Under the pieces are notes generated by a model, which was not told the origin of the DNA, ran no database searches, and saw nothing but the letters and a program-made list of their open reading frames with translations. 64,000 nt of DNA from Formivibrio citricus (GTDB taxonomy: Bacteria > Pseudomonadota > Gammaproteobacteria > Burkholderiales > Chitinibacteraceae), in NCBI RefSeq assembly GCF_900115065.1, contig NZ_FOVE01000001.1, forward strand, positions 1 through 64,000, given 5' to 3'. Below, piece after piece: positions 25,967 to 35,873 of this stretch (positions within the stretch are counted from its first letter, which is position 1; each line of letters begins with the position of its first letter). A program made the position numbers and the translations under genes.

Positions 25967-27259
25967 TTATTGTCGTGGCGGTAGTTCCCGCATGCGCTTT
26001 TCAGCTTCTTGAAGCAGTTTCTTGTATTGATCCGGGTTTTCCATGAAATCGCTGAAGAGCTGCAATCCGATTTCTGCCTGCTCGGGCCGGGTTGCCAGAT
26101 CGTAATTGAAAGCCCAGGCGTTTGTTTGGGCAATGTCAGCCAGAATGGCCTTTTTCATGGGGCTGTAACTCGCCTTTGAAACATGCAGGCTGGGCGATAA
26201 TGCCCCCATGCCCTGGCTGATGGCCATTTGCGCATTGTTGCCGGAAAAATGCTGCAATACTTTCTTTGCCGACTCGATGTTCACAGCGTCTTTGGGGATT
26301 ATCAACCCGTCGATCGGCCCGAGCGCGACAGGGGGAATTTCCGGATCGATAGTCGGGAAGGGAAAGAACCCGTAATCCTTGTCTTCCTCCCAGCCTACCT
26401 TGATCGAGCTGAAGTAGCCGGTTATCCAGGTGCCCATCAGTGTCATGGCCGCCTGGCCGTTGCGCACCATCAGCCCTGCGCCACTGTCGAATTCGAGTTT
26501 CCCTGCGTCTTGATTGAACATGCCGGTTTTGACAAGGCCGTGCCAGCGTTCAAATGCATGCATGACCTGCGGGTCGGTCCACGACGCTTTCCCGGCCATG
26601 AGTTTTTCACGGTATTCCACTGGGGCAGTGCGCAGCAGTAGATAGTCAAACCAGAATTGCGCCGGCCATTTGGCTCGTGAACCCAGCGCGACAGGTGTAA
26701 TGCCGGCAGCTTTGAGTTTTTCCCCCAGAACGAGAAATTCATTCCATGTTTTTGGCGGTGCCAGATGGTGGTCGGCGAAGATTTTTTTGTTGTAGAAAAA
26801 GCCGACATAGTGCTGAGTCACCGGCAGCAGATAGATGCGACCGTTGTAGGTGCAGGCCGACCGCACCATTGAGGCGCCGAACAGCCGGTTCATCTCGGCC
26901 GGCGGCAGGGCATCGTCGATCGGCGCCAGCTTGTCGACGAGGGATTGCACTCGTGCGCCGGCCCAGTAGCTGTAAATGTCCGCAGGGGTTCCCTGCCGGA
27001 TATCCCTGCGGATGTTGGTTTTGAAGGACTCATGGTCCTCCGGGCTGATTCTGAGGTTCAAACCGGCGTTGGCACGGTTGAAGTCCGTGGAGATGGCATG
27101 CATCGTGCCGGCGAACGGGCCGGAAAAGGAGAAGTAATGCCGCAGCGAAATTTCCCGCTTCTCGGCCGGAGCCTCTACTTTGCTTTTCTGACAACCGGAA
27201 CAAACCAGTGCTGCAGCAAAAAGCGCGATCAAACAGGGTCTTGCGAAAATTCTGCTCAT
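25967..27259 (-). CDS. Extracellular solute-binding lipoprotein (family 1)
   Basis: This is a substrate-binding protein of ABC importers, 430 residues. The signal ends in a lipobox (LVCSGC; the Cys is residue 23), so it is anchored to a membrane by lipid. Type 1 solute-binding motifs include GTPADIYSYWAGA, YLLPVTQHYVGFFYNKKIF, PKTWNEFL and the hinge region AAMTLMGTWITGYF, as in sugar- or polyol-binding proteins of the MalE/UgpB class. The start is ATG 27259; the frame upstream of it lacks a signal-compatible N-terminus. No permease or ATPase gene is adjacent, so its transporter is encoded elsewhere or it serves as a sensor. The ligand is not predictable. Confidence 0.87.
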   Translation of the reverse strand: MSRIFARPCLIALFAAALVCSGCQKSKVEAPAEKREISLRHYFSFSGPFAGTMHAISTDFNRANAGLNLRISPEDHESFKTNIRRDIRQGTPADIYSYWAGARVQSLVDKLAPIDDALPPAEMNRLFGASMVRSACTYNGRIYLLPVTQHYVGFFYNKKIFADHHLAPPKTWNEFLVLGEKLKAAGITPVALGSRAKWPAQFWFDYLLLRTAPVEYREKLMAGKASWTDPQVMHAFERWHGLVKTGMFNQDAGKLEFDSGAGLMVRNGQAAMTLMGTWITGYFSSIKVGWEEDKDYGFFPFPTIDPEIPPVALGPIDGLIIPKDAVNIESAKKVLQHFSGNNAQMAISQGMGALSPSLHVSKASYSPMKKAILADIAQTNAWAFNYDLATRPEQAEIGLQLFSDFMENPDQYKKLLQEAEKRMRELPPRQ

Positions 27260-27479
27260 GATGGAGCTGCCCTTGGAGGGATTTTGCAGTGAAACTGCAA
27301 GCGGTATAGGTAGCAAAATGCAATTTTATTGTGAATGGCTTGGTTGCACAAATCAGGCACGGTTGTGATTCGCCCGATCAACGTCATGCGCGTGCGCCAT
27401 ACGTGGTGGACAAGGGGGGTAACCTCGCTGTTATTGCAGGGGCTGTGGGAGCGGATGCAATCCGCGAAGAGGGATTTAT

Positions 27480-27610
27480 GCGCCTGCGGCGCGGTGTTTT
27501 TGAATGCGGGTTTCCGCCCCGCTTGCGGGAAAGGGGAATTGTCTCGCCAATTCCCCTTTCATCCCCAAGGCGACCCCATCGCCCGCCCTCCGGGTTCCCT
27601 GCGCTTCTTG
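27480..27610. repeat. Three-hairpin structured repeat, copy 2
   Basis: Same layout as 9905-10034: GCGCC/GGCGC (27480-27492), GCGGG/CCCGC with a 7-base loop (27506-27522), and a perfect 13-bp stem GAAAGGGGAATTG/CAATTCCCCTTTC with loop TCTCGC (27529-27560). AAGGCGACCCC and CCCTCCGGG follow. The third stem shares length and loop with copy 1 but hardly any stem sequence. Confidence 0.8.
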
Positions 27611-27741
27611 ATTGCCACGGCGGCTGCGGAACTTGGCCTGCGGCCTCAAACAGTCCTCGCCGAAACCCCTGCGCCAATCTGCGATGCTCGGCGGGCTCAA
27701 GGGGATGAAAGTCGTCTGCCATGGTGGCAGAGCGGAATTGC

Positions 27742-27927
27742 GTAGCCTGGATTAGCCGTAAAACGGCGTAATCCGGGTCGCCGCAGGCGATGTTGGATGC
27801 TTGAGGCGAAGAGACGTTGCGGGGTTTGTGCATCCGGCGCAGTTCGCGGGGATGGTAGGGGCGAATAGCGCAGCGTATTCGCCCGATCAACGTCATGCGT
27901 GCGATTACGCTTCGCTAATCGCACCTG
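27742..27927. repeat. Dispersed repeat with GGATT..AATCC hairpin, copy 2
   Basis: GTAGCCTGGATTAGCCGTAA, ACGGCGTAATCCGGGTCGCC and, after a 60-base insertion relative to copy 1, GGGGCGAATAGCGCAGCGTA and ATTACGCTTCGCTAATCGCA. A further fragment is at 27365-27395. The whole of 27317-27950 is repeat-derived; I see no gene in it. Confidence 0.75.
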
Positions 27928-27950
27928 CGCTTGCTTAAATATTTGGTAAA

Positions 27951-28301
27951 TTAAAGTGTTTTGCATTTTGTATCGAATTTTGCACGAAATTCTGATACGC
28001 CTTCCTTGGTTATGGGTCTTGGAATACTGCTTTGAAGCTCAAAAAATTTTTCATGTACTAAGTTTGGAATATTTTTTTCTGAGCCTATGTTTTCAATAAT
28101 TAGACGGTGTTTGAAGTAAACTTTTCCGGCTTCTTTTTCTGAATAGTCGTGGACGAAATCTGGCGAAAGCAATGAGAGTGTCAAATAATATCCGGCGCAA
28201 GTTAGGTGCTTTCCAAATAAATCTTCATTTGCTGCTGAACTCGCATGTGTGGAATGCATTAAAATAGCTGCGGCAAACACCCTGTAAATATACTTTCTCA
28301 T
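27951..28301 (-). CDS. AT-rich small exported protein, function unknown
   Basis: This protein of 116 residues has a signal peptide (MRKYIYRVFAAAILMHSTHA, cleavage near SSAA) and a mature domain with two Cys residues (HLTCAGYY and FDTKCKTL) near its ends. Base composition (about 37% G+C) and codon use (many AAA, TTT, ATA) are far from the GC-rich neighbours, and it is flanked by dispersed repeats. These are signs of recent horizontal acquisition. No family is recognised, and no ribosome binding site of note is present. It could alternatively be a decayed gene, but the intact signal and frame favour a working one. Confidence 0.6.
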   Translation of the reverse strand: MRKYIYRVFAAAILMHSTHASSAANEDLFGKHLTCAGYYLTLSLLSPDFVHDYSEKEAGKVYFKHRLIIENIGSEKNIPNLVHEKFFELQSSIPRPITKEGVSEFRAKFDTKCKTL

Positions 28302-28470
28302 AAATTTCTATTCCTGTTCAAGGAAGTTGAAAAAATTATTTTATGGTGATGATTTGATTGTCCTGTTTGTGGTGTGGATTTTCAAGTTGCGAGCAAAACA
28401 AGGGGTCGGCTACGTTTTGCACAGATTGTCAGCTTGACCTTAGCCAATCCACCCCATCCCACCCAAAACC

Positions 28471-31152
28471 TCACACCAACTCTCCAAACAATACCCCCCA
28501 CAATCCCCGCGCCGCCTCCAGCTCCCCCGCCAGTGGCGCAAGGCGTTCTGCATCCAGGGTGCCATCGTTGAGGCGGCTGATATGTTGCAGGTGGCGCAGT
28601 TCGCGGTAGGCGTTGCGCGATTTTTCCGCGAGGTCGGCGGGGATCAGGCCGCGCTGGGCGGCGGTGGCGAGTAGCGCAATGGTGCCGGTGTTGGCGGTGA
28701 GCTCCGGGTATTCGCCGGAGTGGGCGAGGATCAGGTATTGCACGATGAATTCGATATCGACCAGCCCGCCGTGGCAATGTTTGACGTCGGTTTCCTTGGC
28801 CGGGTGGGTTTCGAGCATGCGCTGGCGCATGGAGACGACTTCTGCGCGCAGTTTTGCAGTGTCGCGTGGCTGGCGCAGGATGCTCTGGCGGATGGCTTCG
28901 AATTTGCGGCCGATCTCTTCGTTGCCGGCGCAAAAACGCGCGCGCGTCAGGGCCTGGTGTTCCCAGGCCCAGGCCGATTTGCGCTGGTACTGCTCAAAGG
29001 CTTCCAGGCTGGAGACCAACAGGCCCGAGGCGCCGTTGGGGCGCAGCCGCAGGTCGATGTCGTAGAGCATGCCGGTCGAGGTGTGCGTGGTCAGCCAGGT
29101 GGAGATGCGCCGCGTGAGGCGGGCATAGATTTCGCCGGCATCGGGGTGATCGTCTTCGTAGAGGAACACCAGATCGAGGTCGGAGGCGTAACCGAGCTCC
29201 TTGCCGCCGAGCTTGCCGTAGCCGATGGCGGCGTAGAGCGGGGTTTCGCGGTGGCGACCGGGGATTTCCGGCCAGAGTTGTTCGATGACGACCTGCAGGA
29301 TCAGGTCGGCGAGCAGCGAGATCTGGTCGGAGAGCTTTTCCACGGTCCAGAGCCCTGCGATGTCCTGCACGGCAAGGCGGAAAATCTGGCTGTGCTGGAA
29401 TATGCGCAGCACATCCATGCGCGCCTCGGTGTCGCCGGCGTGTTCGGCGAGCTCGCGGCGCAGGCGGGCGGCGAGCGCGGGCCAGTCCGGGAGTTGTTCC
29501 AGCAGGCGCGGGTCGAGCAGCTCGTCGAGCAGGATCGGGTGGCGCGTGAGATAACCGGAAACCCAACTGCTGGCGCTGTAGATTTCGCCGAGTCTTTCCA
29601 GCGTTTTCGGGTGTTCTGCGAGCAGCGCGAGGTAGGATTCGCGCCGGCCGATGGCTTCGATCAGGTCGAGCAGGCGCGCGAACGTGGCGTCCGGGGCGGG
29701 CAGCGCGGCGGCGGTGTGCAGGAGGTGCGGCAGCAGCGAATCGAGCCGCTGGCGGCAGCGTTCGGACATCTGCAGGTAGCGCGTGCTGTTCTTCAGCGCC
29801 TGGATGCGGCGGCGGGCTTCCCTAGGGTCGGCCAGCCCCTGCGCGGCGAGCTGCTGCAAACCTTCGTCGTCGTCGCCGTCGAGCCAGGCGCCGGCGGGGC
29901 TGGGAGCGGGAGCTTCGCGCGAGGTGTCGAAAATCTGTTCGAAATGACGGGTGACGATGGCGCGGTGCGCATCGAGCGCGGCGAGGAACTGCGGCCAGTC
30001 GGCAAAGTCCATGCTGACGGCGATGCGCGCGCGGTCGTCTTCATTGGTGGGCAGCATCTGCGTCTGGGCATCGTCCAGATACATGATGCGGTGTTCCAGG
30101 TTGCGCAGGAACACGTAGGCGGCGTCGAGTTCGGCGGCGGCCTGGTGCGGCAGCGAGCCCTGGTCGACGAGCTCGGCGAGGATGGTGCGGGTGTTGCGCT
30201 GGCGCAGTGCGCGCACGCGCCCGCCGCGGATGAGCTGGAAAACCTGGCAGATGAATTCGACTTCGCGGATGCCGCCCGGTCCGAGTTTGATGTTGTCGGC
30301 GCGGTCGCGGCGGATGACTTCGCGGCGGATCTGCGCATGCAGCTCGCGCATCGACTGGAACGCGCCGTAGTCGAGGTATTTGCGGTAGACGAAAGGCGTG
30401 ATGAGTTCCATCAGGCCCTTTTCGTCGCCGGTCATGGCCCGGCCTTTGATCCAGGCGTAGCGTTCCCATTCGCGGCCTTGGGTCAGGAGGTAGTTTTCCA
30501 GCGCGGCGAAACTGCAGACCAGCGGGCCGGAATCGCCGAACGGGCGCAGGCGCATGTCAACGCGGAACACGAAGCCTTCTTCGGTCGGGTCGTCAATCAT
30601 CTGGATCAGCCGGCGGCCGATGCGGGTGAAGTAGTCGTGGTTCTCGATCTTCTGCGGGCCGCTGGTTTCGCCGGTTTCCGGATAGACGAAGATGAGGTCG
30701 ATGTCCGATGAAACGTTCAATTCGTAACCGCCGAGCTTGCCCATGCCGACCACGATCAACTCCTGTACGGTTTGGCTGTCTTCGCCGATGGGCTGACCGT
30801 AGCGGGTTTCGGACTGGATGATCTGCTTGAGGGCCGTGGCGGTGGCTACATCGGCCAATTCACTGACCGTGCGGCCGGCTTCGTCGAATGTGCAGCGACC
30901 GGTCAGCTCGCGCGCGATGAGGCGCGCCATCACGGCCTGGCGCAGGCGGCGCAGGTGAACCTTGAATTCTTCGTCGCTGCAAGCTGCGGTGGGCAGGCGT
31001 GCGAGCATTTCGTCCTTGAGGAAGGGCGTTTCGATCTGCGTGGCGGTTTCTTCGGCCAATTCCGGGTGGCGGGTGAAGAGGCGCTCAAGGTAACGGCTGT
31101 GAGCGAGCGCGGGGGCAAGCAGTCGGGCGGTATCGGGCGTGAGTTCTGTCAT
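28471..31152 (-). CDS. glnE: Bifunctional glutamine synthetase adenylyltransferase/adenylyl-removing enzyme
   Basis: GlnE (893 residues) adenylylates glutamine synthetase under nitrogen excess and removes the AMP by phosphorolysis under limitation, directed by PII. There are two nucleotidyltransferase domains. The N-terminal adenylyl-removing domain carries GMGKLGGYELNVSSDIDLIF and the C-terminal adenylyltransferase domain GYGKLGGKELGYASDLDLVF, each with the metal-binding DxD. ATG 31152 is chosen over an ATG-less extension; it is divergent from yhdP. The glnE-yhdP-amidase-tldD order is a hallmark of betaproteobacteria. Confidence 0.96.
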   Translation of the reverse strand: MTELTPDTARLLAPALAHSRYLERLFTRHPELAEETATQIETPFLKDEMLARLPTAACSDEEFKVHLRRLRQAVMARLIARELTGRCTFDEAGRTVSELADVATATALKQIIQSETRYGQPIGEDSQTVQELIVVGMGKLGGYELNVSSDIDLIFVYPETGETSGPQKIENHDYFTRIGRRLIQMIDDPTEEGFVFRVDMRLRPFGDSGPLVCSFAALENYLLTQGREWERYAWIKGRAMTGDEKGLMELITPFVYRKYLDYGAFQSMRELHAQIRREVIRRDRADNIKLGPGGIREVEFICQVFQLIRGGRVRALRQRNTRTILAELVDQGSLPHQAAAELDAAYVFLRNLEHRIMYLDDAQTQMLPTNEDDRARIAVSMDFADWPQFLAALDAHRAIVTRHFEQIFDTSREAPAPSPAGAWLDGDDDEGLQQLAAQGLADPREARRRIQALKNSTRYLQMSERCRQRLDSLLPHLLHTAAALPAPDATFARLLDLIEAIGRRESYLALLAEHPKTLERLGEIYSASSWVSGYLTRHPILLDELLDPRLLEQLPDWPALAARLRRELAEHAGDTEARMDVLRIFQHSQIFRLAVQDIAGLWTVEKLSDQISLLADLILQVVIEQLWPEIPGRHRETPLYAAIGYGKLGGKELGYASDLDLVFLYEDDHPDAGEIYARLTRRISTWLTTHTSTGMLYDIDLRLRPNGASGLLVSSLEAFEQYQRKSAWAWEHQALTRARFCAGNEEIGRKFEAIRQSILRQPRDTAKLRAEVVSMRQRMLETHPAKETDVKHCHGGLVDIEFIVQYLILAHSGEYPELTANTGTIALLATAAQRGLIPADLAEKSRNAYRELRHLQHISRLNDGTLDAERLAPLAGELEAARGLWGVLFGELV

Positions 31153-31224
31153 GGAAGATGTCTGTTTGCGGGTACAATATGAGTTTAGCCTAGCCTGATG
31201 CGGTCTTGGTGCCGCGAACTGTCG

Positions 31225-34200
31225 ATGAAGCCTGTTTTTCTGCAACGTATTGCCGGATGGATGCCGCTGGTTCGGCAGCATGTCTGGCGCTTGCTGAAAT
31301 GGCACAGCCGCCTGCTGCTGCGGATTGCGCTGGGCATCGCCTTGCTATTGGCCGGCATTGCGGCAGCCTGGCAGTTCTGGCTGATCCCGCGGCTGGAAAA
31401 CTACCGCCCGGCCTTGATCGCCGAATTGACGCGCGCGGCCGGAATGCCGGTGCAGGTGGGGACGATTCGCGGGGGCTGGGAAGGTTTCAGGCCGGAATTA
31501 TCGCTGGGCGAGATCAGCGTGCTCGATCCCGCTGGCGTGCCGGCCCTGCGTCTGGCGCGGCTGGAGGGCGCGCTGTCGTGGTGGGCGCTGCCGATGGGGC
31601 GTTTGCATTTCAGCCGCATTGAACTGGTTCAGCCCGATCTGACGCTGACCCGTCTGCAGGACGGGCGCTGGCGCGTTGCGGGCGTGGTGCTGGAGCAGAA
31701 GGAAGGCGATTCCGGTTTCATCAACTGGTTGCTGGATCAGGGCGGGCTGTCGCTGCAAAAGGGCAGGCTCGTGGTGATCGACGAACGTACGCCCGGCTCC
31801 CCGCTCGAACTCAGGGATCTTGATCTGCAGGCCGGCAATTTTCTCAGTCGGCGCAAGATCAGCTTCGGTTTTACGCCGCCAGCCGAAATCGGCGATCGTG
31901 TCAGCGGCGAGGGTATGCTCTCCGGTAGCGACATCAACCGGCTCAAGGAGTGGTCCGGGCAGGTGCGCTTCAACCTCTCGCGCGTCGATCTGGCGCGTCT
32001 GGATGCGCGCATCAATGCGCTCGTGCCCCGCGATTCCGCGAAGTGGCCGCGCATGGAATCCGGCACCGGCCGCCTTTCGCTGAAATTCGTTTTTGATTCC
32101 GCCGTGCTGGAAAAGCTCGATGCCGATCTGGGCGTGGAGAAATTCCGTTTCGTGCGCGGCAAGCTGCGGTTCGATCTGCCGTTCTTCGATGCCGGCGTGC
32201 ACTGGCAGATGGACAAGAAGCGCGAACAGTTGACCGTCGATGCACGGCGAATCGACGGCGCAGCCGGTCCGCTGGCCAGTAATGGCCGTTTCGAATACAA
32301 GCTGCAAGACGACGAACGCGAATTTCTGCTGCGCAATTTCACCCTGCAGGGCTTGTCGGGCTATGCCGCCTGGCTGCCGGACGCATGGGCGCGCAAGCTC
32401 GCCGGCAACAAGCTCGCCGGCGATGTCGGCACGCTGCGCTATGCCTGGAAGGGCGACTGGATGCAGCCGGAGCGCTGGCGCGGCGAATTCAAGCTCGCCA
32501 ATCTCGATATCGTCGTTCCGGAAGTGCTGCCCAAGCTTGGCAGGCTCGATCTGTCCGGCAAGTTCGACCAGAAGGGCGGTTCCGCTTCGGCGTCGAGCAA
32601 GGCGCTGGAGTTTTCCTGGCCGAAGCAGTTCATCGAGCCGCTGTCGTTCAGCGATTTTCAGGCCGGCGTGAGCTGGAAACACAGCAAGGAAAAAGGTTGG
32701 GAAGTCGATGTCCAACGGCTCGCGCTTTCGAATGCCGATGCCGCCGTGTCGGTTACGGCCAAATGGCAGTATGCCGGGGAGAAGCTGGGTACCATCGACC
32801 TGAACGGCAGCATCGAGCGCGCCGTGGCATCGCGTGTCTACGCCTACCTGCCGCGCGCAGTCGACGACAAGACGCTGGCCTGGCTCAAGAACGCCCTGCG
32901 CGCCGGCAATGCTTTCAACGGCAAGGCCACGTTGCAGGGCGATCTCGCGCAATTTCCGTTCGCTGACGGCAAGTCGGGCAAATTCCTGATCACGGCCGAT
33001 GCGCGCAACGTCACGCTCGATTACGGCAAGGGCTGGCCGGCGCTGACCGGTATCGACGGCGACATGCGCTTCGAAGGCCAGAGCATGACGATCCGCGCGC
33101 AACGCGCCAACACCAGCGGCGCGCATCTCAAGGATGTCGTGACCCGGATTCCCGATCTCACCAATAACCAGCACGTACTCGTCGAAGGCAAGGCCGAAGG
33201 CGCGACCTCCGCTTTCCTGCGTTTCGTGCACGACAGCCCGGTGCGTCAGGCCACCCACGATTTTCTCGAAGGCGCCAAGGCCGAGGGCAATGGCCAGCTC
33301 GACTTGAATCTCGATATTCCGATCAGCAAGCCCGACGATGCCAAGGTCAAGGGGCAGTTCCGCTTCGCCAACAACAAGCTCGATCTGGGGCGCGGGATTC
33401 CGCCGTTGACGCAAGCCGGCGCGCATGTCGATTTCAGCGAATCCGGGCTGAAAATCAGCGATGCCGGCGGACGGGCGCTGGGCGGTAGTGTGAAGCTTGC
33501 GGGTGCGAACGACAGCAACGGCCAGCTCAAGCTGTCGATCAACGGCGATGCGCGCCTGCAGGATCTGGCAAGGCAGTTCAAGCTGCCTCAGGCGAAGCGC
33601 CATGCCGGTGCGCTGAGCTACCAGGGCGATCTGGGCGTGCGCCGCGACCGCTACGAGCTGGTGCTGCAAAGCTCGCTGGCCGGCGCGCGCTTCGATTTTC
33701 CTGCACCGCTCGGCAAGCCGGCCAATGAAACGCGCCCGTTGCGCGTGAAACTGAACGGCGATTCGCAACGCCAGGCGCTGGAGTTTTCCTACGGCAGCCA
33801 GTTGCAGGGCACGCTGGCGAGCCTGGGAGACAAACCCTATGCCGGTGTGATCAATATCGGTACGGCGCAACCGGCGGGGCTCATGCCGGGCAAGGGCATC
33901 CTGTTGACGGGTAGGTTGCCGGAAACCAATCTCGATGCCTGGAGCGATCTGCTCGAAGGCGAGGGCGGTACGGACACGGCAGCCATCAGCGGTGTCGACT
34001 TGCGCTTTGACCGGCTGGGTGTCAAGGGCAAGCAGTTGAACGAAGTCCGCATCAAGGCGGCTCCGTCGGCGCAGGGCTGGGCCGTGCAGCTTGCCAGCAA
34101 GGAGGCATCCGGGCAGATTAACTGGCGCGGCGGTAGCCAGGCACGCGTGACTGCAAGGATGGAGCGCCTGGCCCTGCCTTTTGCGGATCAGGACGATGCG

Positions 34201-35055
34201 GATGCCGTGGTGGTGACGCCGCTGGAGCAAGGAAAGCCGGCAGCCAAGACCAGCACGAAACCCCATCTCGATCTCGTCGTGGAGAATTTCCGCTACAAGG
34301 AATCGAACCTCGGGCAGTTGATCGTTGAGGCTGCGCCGCTGGGCGACGGCTGGCAACTCAACAAGGTAAGCCTTGCCAATCCGGACGGGCGTTTTACCAT
34401 GACTGGGCAGTGGCTGGGCAGCGGGACGAACGAACGCACCATGGCGCGCATGAACCTGTCGAGTGAAAACACCGGCAAGCTGCTGGCGCGGCTGGGCTAT
34501 CCGGATGCGCTCAAGCGTGCGCCGACCGAGATCACAGCCGAGGGCAGCTGGTACGGTTCGCCTTTCTCGCCCGACTACAAGACGATACAGGGCAAGCTGC
34601 ACCTGGACGTGAAAGCCGGTCAGTTTGCCAAGATTGAGCCGGGAGCAGGACGCCTGCTTTCGGTGATCAGCCTGCAATCGCTGACGCGCCGGGTGAAGCT
34701 GGATTTTAGCGACGTGTTCTCCGAAGGCATGGCCTTCGACACGATCAGTGGCGATGCCGTGATCAACCGTGGCATTGCGCGTACCGACAATCTGGCCATC
34801 GACGGACCGAGTGCCAAGGTGCGCTTCAAGGGCGAAACCGACCTCGCAGCTGGCACGCAGAACCTGCGGGTGCGCGTGACGCCGCTGGTGGGCAACGCTG
34901 CGGCGCTGGCGGTGGGCGTGGTCAACCCGATTGCCGGGGCAGCCGCCTTCGTGGTGCAGCAGGTGTTGAAAGACCCGCTCGGGCAACTGATTTCCTATGA
35001 ATACGACATTACGGGCGAATGGGCCAATCCCAAGGTCACCAAGGTGAAACGATGA
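31225..35055 (+). CDS. yhdP: YhdP family (AsmA-like) envelope phospholipid transport protein
   Basis: This very large protein of about 1276 residues has one N-terminal membrane helix (LLLRIALGIALLLAGIAAAW). A periplasmic AsmA-like beta-groove follows, then a conserved C-terminal domain of the TIGR02099 type (GRLLSVISLQSLTRRVKLDFSD near the end). YhdP, with TamB and YdbH, is known to bridge the envelope and move phospholipids to the outer membrane in enterobacteria. ATG 31225 is preferred; ATG 31198 would add nine residues. A TACAAT box at 31173-31178 may be its -10. The stop overlaps the amidase start (ATGA). Confidence 0.92.
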   Translation: MKPVFLQRIAGWMPLVRQHVWRLLKWHSRLLLRIALGIALLLAGIAAAWQFWLIPRLENYRPALIAELTRAAGMPVQVGTIRGGWEGFRPELSLGEISVLDPAGVPALRLARLEGALSWWALPMGRLHFSRIELVQPDLTLTRLQDGRWRVAGVVLEQKEGDSGFINWLLDQGGLSLQKGRLVVIDERTPGSPLELRDLDLQAGNFLSRRKISFGFTPPAEIGDRVSGEGMLSGSDINRLKEWSGQVRFNLSRVDLARLDARINALVPRDSAKWPRMESGTGRLSLKFVFDSAVLEKLDADLGVEKFRFVRGKLRFDLPFFDAGVHWQMDKKREQLTVDARRIDGAAGPLASNGRFEYKLQDDEREFLLRNFTLQGLSGYAAWLPDAWARKLAGNKLAGDVGTLRYAWKGDWMQPERWRGEFKLANLDIVVPEVLPKLGRLDLSGKFDQKGGSASASSKALEFSWPKQFIEPLSFSDFQAGVSWKHSKEKGWEVDVQRLALSNADAAVSVTAKWQYAGEKLGTIDLNGSIERAVASRVYAYLPRAVDDKTLAWLKNALRAGNAFNGKATLQGDLAQFPFADGKSGKFLITADARNVTLDYGKGWPALTGIDGDMRFEGQSMTIRAQRANTSGAHLKDVVTRIPDLTNNQHVLVEGKAEGATSAFLRFVHDSPVRQATHDFLEGAKAEGNGQLDLNLDIPISKPDDAKVKGQFRFANNKLDLGRGIPPLTQAGAHVDFSESGLKISDAGGRALGGSVKLAGANDSNGQLKLSINGDARLQDLARQFKLPQAKRHAGALSYQGDLGVRRDRYELVLQSSLAGARFDFPAPLGKPANETRPLRVKLNGDSQRQALEFSYGSQLQGTLASLGDKPYAGVINIGTAQPAGLMPGKGILLTGRLPETNLDAWSDLLEGEGGTDTAAISGVDLRFDRLGVKGKQLNEVRIKAAPSAQGWAVQLASKEASGQINWRGGSQARVTARMERLALPFADQDDADAVVVTPLEQGKPAAKTSTKPHLDLVVENFRYKESNLGQLIVEAAPLGDGWQLNKVSLANPDGRFTMTGQWLGSGTNERTMARMNLSSENTGKLLARLGYPDALKRAPTEITAEGSWYGSPFSPDYKTIQGKLHLDVKAGQFAKIEPGAGRLLSVISLQSLTRRVKLDFSDVFSEGMAFDTISGDAVINRGIARTDNLAIDGPSAKVRFKGETDLAAGTQNLRVRVTPLVGNAAALAVGVVNPIAGAAAFVVQQVLKDPLGQLISYEYDITGEWANPKVTKVKR

Positions 35056-35873
35056 GCTGCAGCACTTTTCGATCCGTTACCGTTGCGGCGGTGCAGATGG
35101 TTTCCTCGCCGGACGTGCGCCGCAATCTGGCCACGGCCGAGCGGCTGGTACGCGAAGCCGCCGAACGCGGTGCTGAACTGGTGTTGTTACCCGAATACTT
35201 CCCGCTGATAGGCGCAAGCGATGCCGACCGGCTTGCCGCAGCAGAAAATTTTGGCAGCGGGACAATCCAGGATTTTCTGGCCCGGCTGGCTGCCGAAAAC
35301 CGCATCTGGCTTGCGGGCGGAACGATTCCGCTCACATCCGCGCAGCCAGGCAAGGTGCGCAACAGCTTGCTTGTCTACGACCCGCAGGGCCATCATGTGG
35401 CGCGTTACGACAAGATTCACCTCTTCGGTTTCGATAGCGGCACCGAGCGCTATTGCGAAGCCGACCATATCGAAGCCGGCGATACGCCCGTGACCTTCGA
35501 TACCCCGTTCGGCCGCGTGGCCGTCGGTGTTTGTTACGACCTGCGCTTTCCGGAACTTTTCCGCCAGTTGGACGCAGTGGATATCCTGCTGCTGCCTGCG
35601 GCATTCACCGCGACCACGGGCCGCGCGCACTGGGACGTGCTGCTGCGCGCCCGTGCCATCGAAAACCAGTGCTTCGTGCTGGCGAGCGGCCAGGGTGGGG
35701 TGCATGAAAACGGACGCGAAACCCACGGCCATAGCATGGTTGTCGATCCTTGGGGGCAGGTGCTCGATTGCTTGCCGACCGGGGAGGGCGTCGTGCTCGC
35801 AGAACTCAAGGCCAGCCAACTGAACCGGGTCAGGGAAACCCTGCCCGCCCTCAAACACAGAGTCTTCAAATAA
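35052..35873 (+). CDS. Nitrilase-superfamily amidase, Nit1-like (deaminated glutathione amidase type)
   Basis: This carbon-nitrogen hydrolase of 273 residues has an intact Glu-Lys-Cys triad: Glu in [10 protein letters not shown], Lys in [10 protein letters not shown] and Cys in [14 protein letters not shown]. The residues around the Cys match the Nit1/YbeM branch, which in other organisms hydrolyses deaminated glutathione, a metabolite-repair activity. ATG 35052 overlaps the yhdP stop, and the gene's own TAA overlaps the tldD ATG (TAATG), so three genes form a tightly coupled operon. Confidence 0.92.
   Translation: MSCSTFRSVTVAAVQMVSSPDVRRNLATAERLVREAAERGAELVLLPEYFPLIGASDADRLAAAENFGSGTIQDFLARLAAENRIWLAGGTIPLTSAQPGKVRNSLLVYDPQGHHVARYDKIHLFGFDSGTERYCEADHIEAGDTPVTFDTPFGRVAVGVCYDLRFPELFRQLDAVDILLLPAAFTATTGRAHWDVLLRARAIENQCFVLASGQGGVHENGRETHGHSMVVDPWGQVLDCLPTGEGVVLAELKASQLNRVRETLPALKHRVFK

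Noticed and set aside
28358-28609. Cys-rich 83-codon frame starting CLWCGF as an intact gene
   Set aside because: It has a TTG start without a ribosome binding site, and its second half is antisense to glnE; it is kept only as a possible decayed fragment.
28720-30711. 663-codon plus-strand frame opposite glnE
   Set aside because: It is antisense to both catalytic domains of glnE and has no recognisable motifs.
31498-34986. 1162-codon minus-strand frame opposite yhdP
   Set aside because: It mirrors the GC-rich third-position pattern of yhdP, has no start site or domains, and is flanked by operon-coupled plus-strand genes.
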